64,000 nucleotides of DNA from an uncultured Oscillospiraceae bacterium (GCA_934569225.1 CAKTKC010000004.1:62001-126000); one strand, 5' to 3'. Counted from the stretch's first letter, positions 1 through 10,355 are shown. The notes: generated from the sequence alone by a model not told the origin. Numbers and translations: made by a program.

Positions 1-1
1 C

Positions 2-451
2 ATGGACGCCATCCGCGCCATCCGCAACCGCCGCGCGGAAATGAACGTTCCGCCCTCCCGGAAGGCGGCGCTGTACGTGCTGACCTCCAAGCCCCAGGTC
101 TACGCCGAGGGCGAGGGCTTCATCCAGCGTCTGGCCTACGCCGACACCGTGACCATGCTGGACAAGGAGCCGGAAAACTTAAGCGGCATGGTGACCATTC
201 CCACCGCCGACGCCAAGCTGTATATCCCCATGGGTCAGCTGGTAGACGTGGCCAAGGAGCTTGACCGCATCTCCAAGGAGCTGGAAAAGAATCGCAAGTT
301 CTTAGGTTCTCTGGAAGCGAAGCTCAGCAACGAGAAGTTCGTCTCCCGCGCCCCCGAGGCCGTGGTGAACGCGGAGAAAGAAAAGGCACAGAAGACCCGC
401 GACCTGATCGCAAGTCTCGAGCAGAGCGAAGCGGCGCTGAAAAATCTGTAA
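2..451 (+). CDS. valS: Valine-tRNA ligase, C-terminal part (5' end outside window)
   Basis: This is the last 149 codons of valyl-tRNA synthetase, which charges tRNA-Val in the cytoplasm; the gene enters from before the window. The visible part holds the end of the anticodon-binding domain (from about residue 1, with 'AIRNRRAEM'). A charged helical stretch follows from about residue 80 to the end, rich in Lys and Glu ('ELDRISKELEKN'). This is the C-terminal coiled-coil arm typical of ValRS that contacts the tRNA. A strong terminator follows 13 bases after the stop, so valS ends its transcription unit here. The identification rests on the arm and on family knowledge; the catalytic domain is not in view. 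Confidence 0.9.
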   Translation: MDAIRAIRNRRAEMNVPPSRKAALYVLTSKPQVYAEGEGFIQRLAYADTVTMLDKEPENLSGMVTIPTADAKLYIPMGQLVDVAKELDRISKELEKNRKFLGSLEAKLSNEKFVSRAPEAVVNAEKEKAQKTRDLIASLEQSEAALKNL

Positions 452-463
452 GTGGAAAACGAT

Positions 464-500
464 CAGGTATCCGGGAAAATCCGGATACCTGGTTTTCCTT
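464..500 (+). terminator. Intrinsic terminator of valS
   Basis: A perfect 11-bp stem (464-474 with 481-491) and a six-base loop are followed by GTTTTCCTT. It sits just after the valS stop and before the ribosome site of the next gene, which shows that the next gene cannot start at the upstream in-frame GTG at 452. Confidence 0.85.
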
Positions 501-514
501 ATGAGGGAAGCAGA

Positions 515-1249
515 ATGAAATGTATATTGGCAGCAATGGGCTACATCAACGAGGATATCCGGCACAACAAAAGCGTGATTCTGGATACCATGAAACGGTA
601 TTCCAGGCAGGCGGATATCGTGATTTTTGGGGAAGCGTTTTTGCAGGGATTTTATGGCGTGACATTTGCAACGGCGCACGACAGGGAAATTGCTGTCTGG
701 CGGGATGACACTGTTATACAGGAGATAAGCCTTGCGGCGAAGGAATACGAAATCGCAGTTTCCTTTGGGTTTATCGAACGGGAGGACGACCTTTTTTACA
801 ATTCGCAAATAACGATCGATGCCGCAGGGAAAACCATCGACGTCTATCGGCGGGTGTCTCCGGGCTGGAAGGAATCCTTCGCGGACGACCATTACCGGGA
901 GGGAAAAGCGTTTCACACATTCCCATTTCAGGGCAAAAAAGTGGTTGTCGGCCTGTGCGGCGACCTGTGGTATGATGCGAATATCGACGAGATCAACCGC
1001 CTGAGGCCGGATGTCGTTTTCTGGCCGGTCTACACGGATTACAGCGCCGGGGAGTGGAACACGTCGATAAAGCAGGAGTACGCCGCTCAGGCGGACAGAC
1101 TGCACTGCGAGGTGCTGTATGTCAATTCCCTCTGCAAAGACAGGTTGGCTGAACCGCTTGCAAAAGGCGGCGCGGCGCTGTTCCGGAGCGGCGCTATCGT
1201 GAAGGAGATACCCTCAGGAAAAGAAGATGCCCTTCTGGTGGAGGTATAA
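515..1249 (+). CDS. Nitrilase-superfamily (carbon-nitrogen hydrolase) protein
   Basis: A 244-residue protein of the nitrilase superfamily, enzymes that cut non-peptide C-N bonds with a Glu-Lys-Cys triad; the substrate cannot be named. The start at 515 is chosen because GAGGGAAG lies 5-12 bases upstream and because the longer frame would begin inside the valS terminator. The catalytic Glu is visible at about residue 40 (IFGEAF) and the nucleophile Cys at about residue 148 (VGLCGDLW). Where the catalytic Lys is expected (YRRVSPGWK, residues 111-119) there is Arg at the usual spot and a Lys six residues later. The gene is monocistronic, between two terminators. Family assignment is firm; activity is uncertain. 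Confidence 0.75.
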   Translation: MKCILAAMGYINEDIRHNKSVILDTMKRYSRQADIVIFGEAFLQGFYGVTFATAHDREIAVWRDDTVIQEISLAAKEYEIAVSFGFIEREDDLFYNSQITIDAAGKTIDVYRRVSPGWKESFADDHYREGKAFHTFPFQGKKVVVGLCGDLWYDANIDEINRLRPDVVFWPVYTDYSAGEWNTSIKQEYAAQADRLHCEVLYVNSLCKDRLAEPLAKGGAALFRSGAIVKEIPSGKEDALLVEV

Positions 1250-1288
1250 AGCAATCCGGCCGTTTGCCAAAAACCTTTATTTTCAAAG

Positions 1289-1326
1289 AATCCCGTTTCC
1301 GACTGAAAAATCGGAAACGGGATTTT
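1289..1326 (+). terminator. Intrinsic terminator after the nitrilase-like gene
   Basis: A 14-bp perfect stem (1289-1302 with 1311-1324) whose 3' arm ends in GGGATT and runs into TT. Its stem core, CCGTTTCCGA, is the same as the upper stem of the palindromic element at 5306-5465. Confidence 0.8.
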
Positions 1327-1373
1327 ATACTACAATACTGTAAAACATAAAAATCACCAAGGAGGGAAGCAAT

Positions 1374-1691
1374 ATGCACTTTACCAGTTTTTTGGAGGAA
1401 GGACGGCTTACGGTGGCGCTCACCGGGGAAATTGACCACCACTGCGCAAAAGCCTATATTCAGGCCATCGCCGCGAAAATCGAAGCCTACACCCCGGAGG
1501 TCTGCGTGCTGGATTTTCAGGAGGTTTCCTTTGTGGATTCCTCCGGTATTGCCGTGGTCATCAACGCCCTGCGGAGCATGACCCAGATCGAGGGGCGGCT
1601 GCTTCTGACGGGCATTGCGCCCCAGCCTATGCGGGTGTTCCGGGCGTCGGGAATCGATAAGCTTGTGGAGATCAAGGAGGCTGTATCATGA
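1374..1691 (+). CDS. spoIIAA: Anti-sigma F factor antagonist SpoIIAA
   Basis: A 105-residue STAS-domain protein. In the forespore, unphosphorylated SpoIIAA binds the anti-sigma factor SpoIIAB and frees sigma F. The phospho-acceptor site is visible as FVDSSGIAV, with Ser57 the expected phosphorylated residue. The ribosome site AAGGAGGGAAG lies just before the ATG. Its stop overlaps the start of spoIIAB (ATGA), so the two are translationally coupled. Gene order spoIIAA-spoIIAB-sigF matches the classical spoIIA operon of Bacilli and Clostridia. It is slightly shorter than the B. subtilis protein, as is usual in clostridia. Confidence 0.95.
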   Translation: MHFTSFLEEGRLTVALTGEIDHHCAKAYIQAIAAKIEAYTPEVCVLDFQEVSFVDSSGIAVVINALRSMTQIEGRLLLTGIAPQPMRVFRASGIDKLVEIKEAVS

Positions 1692-2119
1692 AATTCGACA
1701 ACTATATGATTCTGGATTTTCCCAGTAAGTCCGCCAACGAAGCCTTTGCCCGGTCGGCGGTGGCCTGTTTCGCCGCACAGATGGATCCGACGCTGGAAGA
1801 GCTGGGGGACATCCGCACGGCGGTGAGCGAGGCGGTGACCAACTGCATCGTCCACGCCTACCCGGAAAAGCTGGGGAACATCACCCTTCGCTGCCGTATT
1901 CTGAAAGATAACGTGCTGGACATCGTCATCAAGGACAAGGGCGTCGGCATCCCGGACATAGAACAGGCCAGACGTCCCGCATACACCACCGGCGGCGCGG
2001 AACGCAGCGGAATGGGCTTTACCATTATGGAGAGCTTCATGACCGATCTGGAAATTACATCCAAGCCCGGAAAGGGAACCACGGTGCATATGCGCCGGAA
2101 GCTGCAGCGGCGGCAATGA
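1688..2119 (+). CDS. spoIIAB: Anti-sigma F factor / serine kinase SpoIIAB
   Basis: A 143-residue GHKL-fold protein that holds sigma F inactive and phosphorylates SpoIIAA. The ATP-binding boxes are in order: the N box (EAVTNCIVHAY, about residues 47-57), the G1 box (DKGVGIP, about 81-87) and the G2 box (SGMGFTIM). Start and stop overlap the flanking genes by four bases each (ATGA), typical of an operon whose products must be made in fixed ratio. Length and motifs match the family. Confidence 0.95.
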   Translation: MKFDNYMILDFPSKSANEAFARSAVACFAAQMDPTLEELGDIRTAVSEAVTNCIVHAYPEKLGNITLRCRILKDNVLDIVIKDKGVGIPDIEQARRPAYTTGGAERSGMGFTIMESFMTDLEITSKPGKGTTVHMRRKLQRRQ

Positions 2120-2820
2120 GCAGGACGGAGGAACTGATCGCCAAGGCGCAGCAGGGCGACCGGGAAGCGTCCGAAGCTCTGGTGGAGGAAAATTCCGGCC
2201 TGATCTGGTCGGTGGCCAGGCGGTTTTTAGGCCGGGGGACGGAAGCCGACGACCTGTACCAGCTGGGGTGTCTCGGCTTTCTCAAGGCTGTGGAGGGGTT
2301 CGACCTTGCCTATGGGACGCAGTTTTCCACCTACGCCGTGCCGAAAATCGCCGGGGAAATTCGCCGGTTCCTCCGGGACGACGGGGCGGTCAAGGTGTCC
2401 CGGAGCCTGAAAGAGCAGGCCGCGACCATCAAGGCCACCCGAAGCCGTCTGACCGGTGCGCTGGGAAGAGAACCGACCATTCAGGAAATTTCCCGTCAGA
2501 CCGGATTTTCACCTGAGGAAATCGCCCTGGCCGAGACGGCCACCGCCGCCACGGAGTCCATTCAGCGGGAAACGGGGGACGAGGGCTTCACTCTGGAAAA
2601 CGTCCTGACGGACACGGAATCGGAAGAACGGATGGTGGAGAAAATCGCTCTGCGGCAGGCGATTTCCGGACTGCCGGAACGGGAACGGATGGTGATTCAG
2701 CTGCGATATTTCCACGGCCTGACCCAGCAGCGGGTAGCGGCGGTGATGAACGTCAGTCAGGTGCAGGTATCCAGAATTGAGAAAAAGGCCGTCGCCATGC
2801 TTCGGGAGCTGATGGCATAG
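2116..2820 (+). CDS. sigF: RNA polymerase sigma-F factor (SpoIIAC)
   Basis: A 234-residue sigma-70-family factor, the first forespore-specific sigma factor of sporulation. Region 2 is visible with 'DDLYQLGCLGFLKAVEGFD' (about residues 45-63), the core-binding and -10 recognition part. Region 3 and a C-terminal region 4 helix-turn-helix follow ('GLTQQRVAAVMNVSQVQVSRIEK'-like, about 203-225). Together with spoIIAA and spoIIAB upstream, this completes the sigma-F switch. The start overlaps the spoIIAB stop. A weak hairpin with ATTTT follows the stop at about 2824-2846. Confidence 0.95.
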   Translation: MSRTEELIAKAQQGDREASEALVEENSGLIWSVARRFLGRGTEADDLYQLGCLGFLKAVEGFDLAYGTQFSTYAVPKIAGEIRRFLRDDGAVKVSRSLKEQAATIKATRSRLTGALGREPTIQEISRQTGFSPEEIALAETATAATESIQRETGDEGFTLENVLTDTESEERMVEKIALRQAISGLPERERMVIQLRYFHGLTQQRVAAVMNVSQVQVSRIEKKAVAMLRELMA

Positions 2821-2852
2821 AGGAGCCTTTGACGAAAGCGGCATTTTCCCTC

Positions 2853-2881
2853 TTTACCTTTTGCCGAAAATGCGCTAAAAT
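2853..2881 (+). promoter_or_regulatory. Sigma-A-type promoter of pcrA
   Basis: TTTACC (2853-2858) and TAAAAT (2876-2881) are separated by 17 bases. The predicted transcription start near 2888 favours the ATG at 2912 over the one at 2891. Confidence 0.6.
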
Positions 2882-2911
2882 AATGGCATCATGTTGAAGA
2901 CAGGTGCAATT

Positions 2912-5320
2912 ATGACAGAACAAATGGACTCCCGATTTCTGACCGCTCGGAAAAACTACATCGAGCGGCAGTTTTCCCAGCTGAACGATATGCAGCGTCA
3001 GGCCGTGCTGACCACGGAGGGGCCGCTGCTGCTGCTTGCCGGTGCGGGCAGCGGCAAGACTACCGTCCTCATTAACAGGATTGCCAACCTCATGCGCTTC
3101 GGCCGGGGCAGCGACTGCTGCGAAATTTCCCACGCCGTCACGGAGGACGACGTGGCCTTCCTGGAAAATCTGGGGGACGATCCCAGCCCCGATGATACCC
3201 GCCGGGCGGACGCTCTGTGCGCAGTAGACCCCGCCGCGCCCTGGAGCATCATCGCCATCACCTTTACCAACAAGGCCGCAAACGAAATGAAGGAGCGGCT
3301 TTCCAATCTTCTCGGCCCTCAGGCGCAGGACATCTGGGCGATGACGTTTCATTCCGCCTGCTGCCGCATTCTGCGGCGGGACATCGAGCGGATGGGCTTC
3401 ACAAGGAGCTTTACCATTTACGATTCCTCGGACTCCGAGCGCATCATGAAGGAAATCATCAAGGACATGGAGCTGGACGACAAGACGTTTCCGGCGAAAT
3501 ACGTCCTTGGCGCCATCAGCCGGGAGAAAGACAAAATGGTGTCCCCTGGGGAGATGCTGGACAGGGCGGAGCGCACCGGCGACATCCGGGCGCAGCATAT
3601 TGCCCGCGCCTACGGCAAATACCAGACCCGTCTGAAGGACAACAATGCCCTGGATTTTGACGACATCATCTACATCACCGTTCAGCTTTTGCAGCAGAAC
3701 GAGGATGTTTTGCAGTATTATCAGCGCAAATTCCGGTATGTTCTGGTTGACGAGTATCAGGACACCAACCATATGCAGTACCTTTTAACGTCCCTGCTTG
3801 CCGGGGGTCATGAGAACATCTGCGTGGTGGGCGACGACGACCAGAGCATCTACCGCTTCCGGGGCGCGACCATCGAAAACATTCTGAACTTCGAAAAACA
3901 GTACCGTGGCGCGCGGGTCATTCGTCTGGAACAGAATTACCGCTCCACACAGGCAATTCTTACCGCCGCAAACGCGGTGATCGCCCACAATCTGGGACGC
4001 AAAGGGAAAAAGCTGTGGACGGCCAACGCCCAGGGCGACCCCGTCCTGGTATACGAAGCCTCCGACGAGGGCAGCGAGGGCAATTTTGTGGCAGGGCAGA
4101 TCCTGGCCGGTTCCCGGGGGAAAAACTTCAAGGATTACGCCATTCTGTACCGCACCAACGCCCAGTCCAACGCAATGGAATTTGCCCTGAAACGAAACGG
4201 CATTCCGTACCGGGTCATCGGCGGCACGCGATTCTTTGACCGGGCGGAAGTCAAGGATATGCTGTCGTATCTGTGCGTTATCAACAACCGGGCGGACGAT
4301 CTGCGTCTGGGGCGCATCATCAACAATCCTCCCCGGGGGCTGGGGGCGAAGACCATCGAAACCGCCCGCCGGCTGGCGGAGGCCGAGGAAAAACCGCTGT
4401 ACAGCGTCATTTCCGACCCCTACTCCTACGCCCCGCTGGAAAAGTCCGCCATGAAAATGATGCAGTTTTCCGCCCTCATCGAGGGCATGGCGCAGCTTCT
4501 GGAGGGCGGCATGAGCCTGCCGGACTTCTATGACGAGCTGCTCATCCGAACCGGGTATGTGGACATGCTGGAAGGGAAGGACACCGAGGAAAACAAGACC
4601 CGGCTGGAAAACGTGCGAGAAGTAAAATCCAGCATCAATTCCTATGTGGAGAATGCGGAAACGCCCACTCTGGCGGGATTCCTGGAAGAAATTGCCCTGT
4701 ATACCGATCTGGAGCAGTACAATGAAAACGACGATGCCGTGGTGATGATGACCATGCACTCGGCCAAAGGACTGGAATTCCCCCATGTGTTTCTCGTAGG
4801 CTTTGAGGACGGGCTGTTCCCCGGAATGCGCGCCATCGGCGACGCGGAGGAAATGGAGGAGGAACGGCGGCTGTGCTACGTGGCCATCACAAGAGCCAAG
4901 CAGAGCCTGACTATCACCCACGCCCGCCAGCGTATGATCTACGGACGCACATCGTCGGCGCTGCCCTCCCGGTTCCTTCGGGAAATTCCGGAGGAATGTA
5001 TTGTGAAAAAGGGCGGCTATCACCGGACTTCAACAAGTGAGCACAGCGGTTATTCGGCCTATGGTTCCCATACTTCTCAGTCCAGAAAGCCCAGAAGCAG
5101 CATTCTTTCCGCCGCACCGGCCGCTTCCGAGCCCTGTCTGGAGCTGAATCAGGGAGACATGGTCATGCACGCAGCCTTCGGCCGGGGACTGGTGCTGTCC
5201 GTGCGGAAAATGGGCGGCGACGCGTTGCTGGAGATTGCCTTTGACGACATCGGCACCAAGAAGCTCATGGCAAAAACCGCCTCGGCGCACATGAAAAAGC
5301 TGCAAGGAAGCTCTGATTAA
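2912..5320 (+). CDS. pcrA: ATP-dependent DNA helicase PcrA (UvrD/Rep family)
   Basis: A superfamily 1A 3'-5' DNA helicase of about 802 residues, acting in repair and plasmid replication and in clearing RecA from DNA. The Q motif and Walker A (AGAGSGKTT) come at about residues 45-53. Motif II (VDEYQDTN) and motif III (GDDDQSIYRFRGA) follow, then YRSTQAI, and near residues 620-630 HSAKGLEFPHVF. An acidic insert of about 50 residues follows the Walker A block, as seen in related clostridia. The start at 2912 is preferred over 2891 because AGGTG lies five bases upstream and the promoter leaves almost no leader for 2891. The last five codons lie inside the palindromic repeat at 5306-5465. Confidence 0.92.
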   Translation: MTEQMDSRFLTARKNYIERQFSQLNDMQRQAVLTTEGPLLLLAGAGSGKTTVLINRIANLMRFGRGSDCCEISHAVTEDDVAFLENLGDDPSPDDTRRADALCAVDPAAPWSIIAITFTNKAANEMKERLSNLLGPQAQDIWAMTFHSACCRILRRDIERMGFTRSFTIYDSSDSERIMKEIIKDMELDDKTFPAKYVLGAISREKDKMVSPGEMLDRAERTGDIRAQHIARAYGKYQTRLKDNNALDFDDIIYITVQLLQQNEDVLQYYQRKFRYVLVDEYQDTNHMQYLLTSLLAGGHENICVVGDDDQSIYRFRGATIENILNFEKQYRGARVIRLEQNYRSTQAILTAANAVIAHNLGRKGKKLWTANAQGDPVLVYEASDEGSEGNFVAGQILAGSRGKNFKDYAILYRTNAQSNAMEFALKRNGIPYRVIGGTRFFDRAEVKDMLSYLCVINNRADDLRLGRIINNPPRGLGAKTIETARRLAEAEEKPLYSVISDPYSYAPLEKSAMKMMQFSALIEGMAQLLEGGMSLPDFYDELLIRTGYVDMLEGKDTEENKTRLENVREVKSSINSYVENAETPTLAGFLEEIALYTDLEQYNENDDAVVMMTMHSAKGLEFPHVFLVGFEDGLFPGMRAIGDAEEMEEERRLCYVAITRAKQSLTITHARQRMIYGRTSSALPSRFLREIPEECIVKKGGYHRTSTSEHSGYSAYGSHTSQSRKPRSSILSAAPAASEPCLELNQGDMVMHAAFGRGLVLSVRKMGGDALLEIAFDDIGTKKLMAKTASAHMKKLQGSSD

Positions 5321-5465
5321 ATCGGCAAGAACTGTGAGCGAGAGTTTTTTCGTCCAATCGAGGCATCGGAAACGGAGAAATACTGTATGTATTTCCCGTT
5401 TCCGATGCCGAAGAGTGGGAGGAAAAGATCCGCTCACAGTCGCAGACGATTTATTCAGAGTTTCC
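5306..5465. repeat. 160-bp long palindromic element, copy A
   Basis: An imperfect inverted repeat across the whole 160 bases. GGAAGCTCTGA (5306-5316) mirrors TCAGAGTTTCC (5455-5465). ACTGTGAGCG (5331-5340) mirrors CGCTCACAGT (5431-5440). The apex (5362-5409) is a near-perfect stem of about 21 bp around TGTA. It starts inside pcrA and covers its stop. Arm and apex motifs recur in copy B at 54238-54398. It resembles a small non-autonomous repeat or a long RNA hairpin; no open frame is inside. Confidence 0.7.
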
Positions 5466-5511
5466 GTAATGCTTTTCGTTTTCCCGCATATCCTCTACAG
5501 GAGGGATGGGT

Positions 5512-8110
<2,599 letters not shown>

Positions 8111-8113
8111 ACA

Positions 8114-8150
8114 GAAACGCTGCAAAGGATTTATCCCTTGCAGCGTTTTT
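8114..8150 (+). terminator. Intrinsic terminator of ligA
   Basis: A 15-bp stem with one wobble (8116-8130 with 8133-8147) is followed by TTTTT, four bases after the ligA stop. Confidence 0.9.
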
Positions 8151-8173
8151 CGTATGTAATCGTTTGATACTAT

Positions 8174-8331
8174 TTCCTGATTAAAATCTTTGATTTTAAT
8201 CAGGAAGGCATCGCCTAATGGCGCTGCCAGTTTTGTGATTTATAAGGAAAGAAATCACAAAACAAGTCTCATATGAACTCCTCGCCCTTCGGGCAATTAA
8301 AATCTTTTCTAAAGATTTTAATTGGAGTTCA
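8174..8331. repeat. Array of four consecutive hairpins
   Basis: Four inverted repeats are packed end to end between ligA and the convergent ANTAR gene. H1, 8174-8206, is a perfect 15-bp stem. H2, 8207-8228, has a 9-bp stem with one mismatch. H3, 8231-8262, is a perfect 11-bp stem. H4, 8274-8331, has an outer 8-bp stem enclosing GCCCTTCGGGC and a perfect 13-bp stem. H1 and H4 share the ATTAAAATC/GATTTTAAT core. There is no clean T-run. It may be a structured 3' end for the ANTAR transcript, a small RNA or a repeat-derived element. Confidence 0.65.
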
Positions 8332-8340
8332 GTATGACAA

Positions 8341-8925
8341 TCATGCGTAGGTCTTGATGATTCCCAGCGCAATCTCCCGTCTGGTCGTGCAGCGATCCAT
8401 GGCCTGCTTTTCGATGTGGCGGTGGGCTTCGGCCTCGGTCATTTTCAGCTGCTCGATGAGCAGCCATTTTGCCCGGTTCACCAGGCGGATTTCCTCCATC
8501 TTTTCTTCCACAGAGGTGGCCTTTTCCTCCATGCGTCTCAGGCGTTCCCGGGCGGAAACGAGCCATTTCAGGCTTTGGTTCAGCAGCAGAGCGGACGTGG
8601 GCTTTGCCAGCGTGAACACGCCCTGAGCGGTGAGCCTGGCTTCCACCTCGTCGTAAACCTCCGACTTTGCCAGCAGCAGCGCCACGGTACCGGACTGATT
8701 GCAGGCGTCGATGGCGAAGCGGGTGCCGAAATCGTCGGGCAGGGGGGCGTTGATGATCACAAGATCGTAGGTCTTGTTCACCATCTCCCGCCGCGCCGCG
8801 GCAATATTGCCCACGAAACGAACCGGATAATACTCCGAACCAGGGAGCATTGCGGCAAAGGCTTCGTTGAATTTCTGCGCGGCGGACACCACCAGAACGC
8901 TGTACGTCTGGTCGCTGAAAACCAT
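8341..8925 (-). CDS. ANTAR-domain RNA-binding regulator with degenerate receiver domain
   Basis: A 194-residue transcription antitermination regulator. The C-terminal ANTAR domain (about residues 135-192) is clear from 'VNRAKWLLIEQLKMTEAEA' and 'KQAMDRC'. ANTAR proteins bind paired hairpins in nascent RNA and stop terminators from forming. The N-terminal 120 residues have a response-regulator-like fold but lack the acidic pair (VVSAAQ) and the phospho-Asp (INAPLPD has Asn), keeping only the conserved Lys (LAKP). It is therefore probably switched by ligand or partner protein, not by phosphorylation. It lies 32 bases downstream of glnA in the same direction, so glutamine metabolism is its likely target. 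Confidence 0.85.
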   Translation of the reverse strand: MVFSDQTYSVLVVSAAQKFNEAFAAMLPGSEYYPVRFVGNIAAARREMVNKTYDLVIINAPLPDDFGTRFAIDACNQSGTVALLLAKSEVYDEVEARLTAQGVFTLAKPTSALLLNQSLKWLVSARERLRRMEEKATSVEEKMEEIRLVNRAKWLLIEQLKMTEAEAHRHIEKQAMDRCTTRREIALGIIKTYA

Positions 8926-8957
8926 AAATGCTCCCTCCTTTCAGAGTTTCACAAGGA

Positions 8958-10163
8958 TTATCGCTTGGTAAAGAACTCAATCAGGGACTGGGGAAGGTGC
9001 TGGGAAATAAAGCTACTGCCGGCGGCGCACTTTTCCGCATCAGCCAGCGATAGGGGAAGGGTCGCTAGGGTCAGGTTTCTGGAATCCGCCGTGTGGAGGT
9101 TGACATTGCAGGCTTCCGGGAGGGCAATGTTGTTTTCGATTCCGGAAAGCCCCGCCCAGATCAGCAGCGCGAAGGCAAGATAGGGGTTGGCGGTGCAGTC
9201 GGGGCTGCGCAGCTCGAAGCGCCGGTATTCGCCGGAGGCGGCGGGAACGCGAATGAGCTGGGAGCGGTTGTTGCTCGACCAGGAAATATACTTCGGCGCT
9301 TTGTGTGCGCCAAGGCGGCTGTAGGACGGCTCGGTGGGGTTGAGAAACAGGGTCATGTCCGTGATCTTATCCAGAATACCGCCCATCGCCCGGTGCATAA
9401 GCTTTTCCGCGCCGCCCTGAACGGACATATTGATGTGAAATCCGCTGCCAGGCCGTCCCTCCAAAGGCTTGGGGGAGAAGTCCGCGTACAGCCCGTTTCG
9501 GGCGGCAATGGTTTTGACGACAGTGAGGAAGGTAACGGCGTTGTCCGCGGCGGACAGGGGATCGGAATAGCGGAAATCCACCTCGTTCTGGCCGGGGCCT
9601 TCCTCATGGTGGGAGGATTCCGGCTGAATGCCCATCCGCTCCAGGGTCAGGCAGATTTCCCGGCGGACGTTTTCACATCTGTCCTCCGGCGCGACATCCA
9701 TATAGGTGGCCTGATCGTAGGGAACATCCGTCACCTCGCCGTTTTCGTCCAGACGGAACAGATAGAATTCCAGCTCGGAACCGAAGGAGAAGGTGAAGCC
9801 TGCTTTCGCGGCGTCGGCAACGGCCTGCTTGAGAATGCCCCGGGTATCATGGGCAAAGGGCGTGCCGTCCGGGTGGGTGATGGAGCAGAACATCCGCACC
9901 ACGCTCCCATGCTCCGGCCGCCATGGCAGCAGGGCAATGGTGGAAGCGTCGGGATGGAGAAACAGGTCGGAATTCACCTCGTCGCCGAAGCCCGCGATGG
10001 CGGAAGCGTCGATGGCAATGCCGTACTTGAAGGCACGTTCCAGCTCGTGGGGCATGATGGAGATATTCTTGGGTCTGCCGAAGCAGTCGCAGAACGCAAG
10101 GCGGATGAACTTCACGTCCTCCTCCTGAATGAATTGTATGACCTCCTGAGGCGTATATTTCAT
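8958..10163 (-). CDS. glnA: Glutamine synthetase type I
   Basis: A 401-residue class I glutamine synthetase making glutamine from glutamate, ammonia and ATP. Visible family features are the N-terminal beta-grasp region, metal-binding GSELEFYLF (about residue 120), HHEEGPGQNEVDF (about 180), GSGFHINMS (about 242) and 'RVPAASGEYRRFELRSPD' (about 317-334). The family's C-terminal tail is short, so the protein is some 40 residues below the usual length. The ATG at 10163 (MKYTPQE) is chosen because AGGAAGG lies upstream; the longer frame would run 45 bases further. It has its own promoter, divergent from glnN, and is followed by the ANTAR gene. Confidence 0.93.
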   Translation of the reverse strand: MKYTPQEVIQFIQEEDVKFIRLAFCDCFGRPKNISIMPHELERAFKYGIAIDASAIAGFGDEVNSDLFLHPDASTIALLPWRPEHGSVVRMFCSITHPDGTPFAHDTRGILKQAVADAAKAGFTFSFGSELEFYLFRLDENGEVTDVPYDQATYMDVAPEDRCENVRREICLTLERMGIQPESSHHEEGPGQNEVDFRYSDPLSAADNAVTFLTVVKTIAARNGLYADFSPKPLEGRPGSGFHINMSVQGGAEKLMHRAMGGILDKITDMTLFLNPTEPSYSRLGAHKAPKYISWSSNNRSQLIRVPAASGEYRRFELRSPDCTANPYLAFALLIWAGLSGIENNIALPEACNVNLHTADSRNLTLATLPLSLADAEKCAAGSSFISQHLPQSLIEFFTKR

Positions 10164-10235
10164 ACAGCAACCAACCTTCCTGCCCGATACGCGGTAAAAT
10201 TCAAACAAATTAAGTCAGATTAAAAGGAAAAGCAA

Positions 10236-10283
10236 CGGGATTCTCCCGGAAAAGCCAAAACTTCCCGGAAAGCCTATGCTTCC
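10236..10283 (-). promoter_or_regulatory. glnA leader: two tandem hairpins and a terminator-like hairpin
   Basis: Read on the minus strand from the predicted start at 10283, two near-identical hairpins follow each other. The first (10283-10267) is GGAAG, six-base loop, CTTTCC; the second (10266-10248) is GGGAAG, six-base loop, CTTTTCC. The second abuts CGGGA-GAA-TCCCG (10248-10236), which is followed by TTGCTTTTCCTTTT. This layout matches the two-hairpin plus overlapping terminator targets of ANTAR proteins. The loops (CAUAGG and UUUUGG) do not have the canonical A1/G4. Confidence 0.5.
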
Positions 10284-10289
10284 GAAATT

Positions 10290-10318
10290 ATTATATTCAA
10301 TTTATCGGGCCTTGTCAA
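10290..10318 (-). promoter_or_regulatory. Sigma-A promoter of glnA
   Basis: On the minus strand TTGACA (10318-10313), a 17-base spacer, then TATAAT (10295-10290): a consensus promoter reading into glnA. It predicts transcription from about 10283. Confidence 0.85.
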
Positions 10319-10355
10319 TCTGTCCAAAGACAAAAAACTTTTTTTGTGCAGGGTG

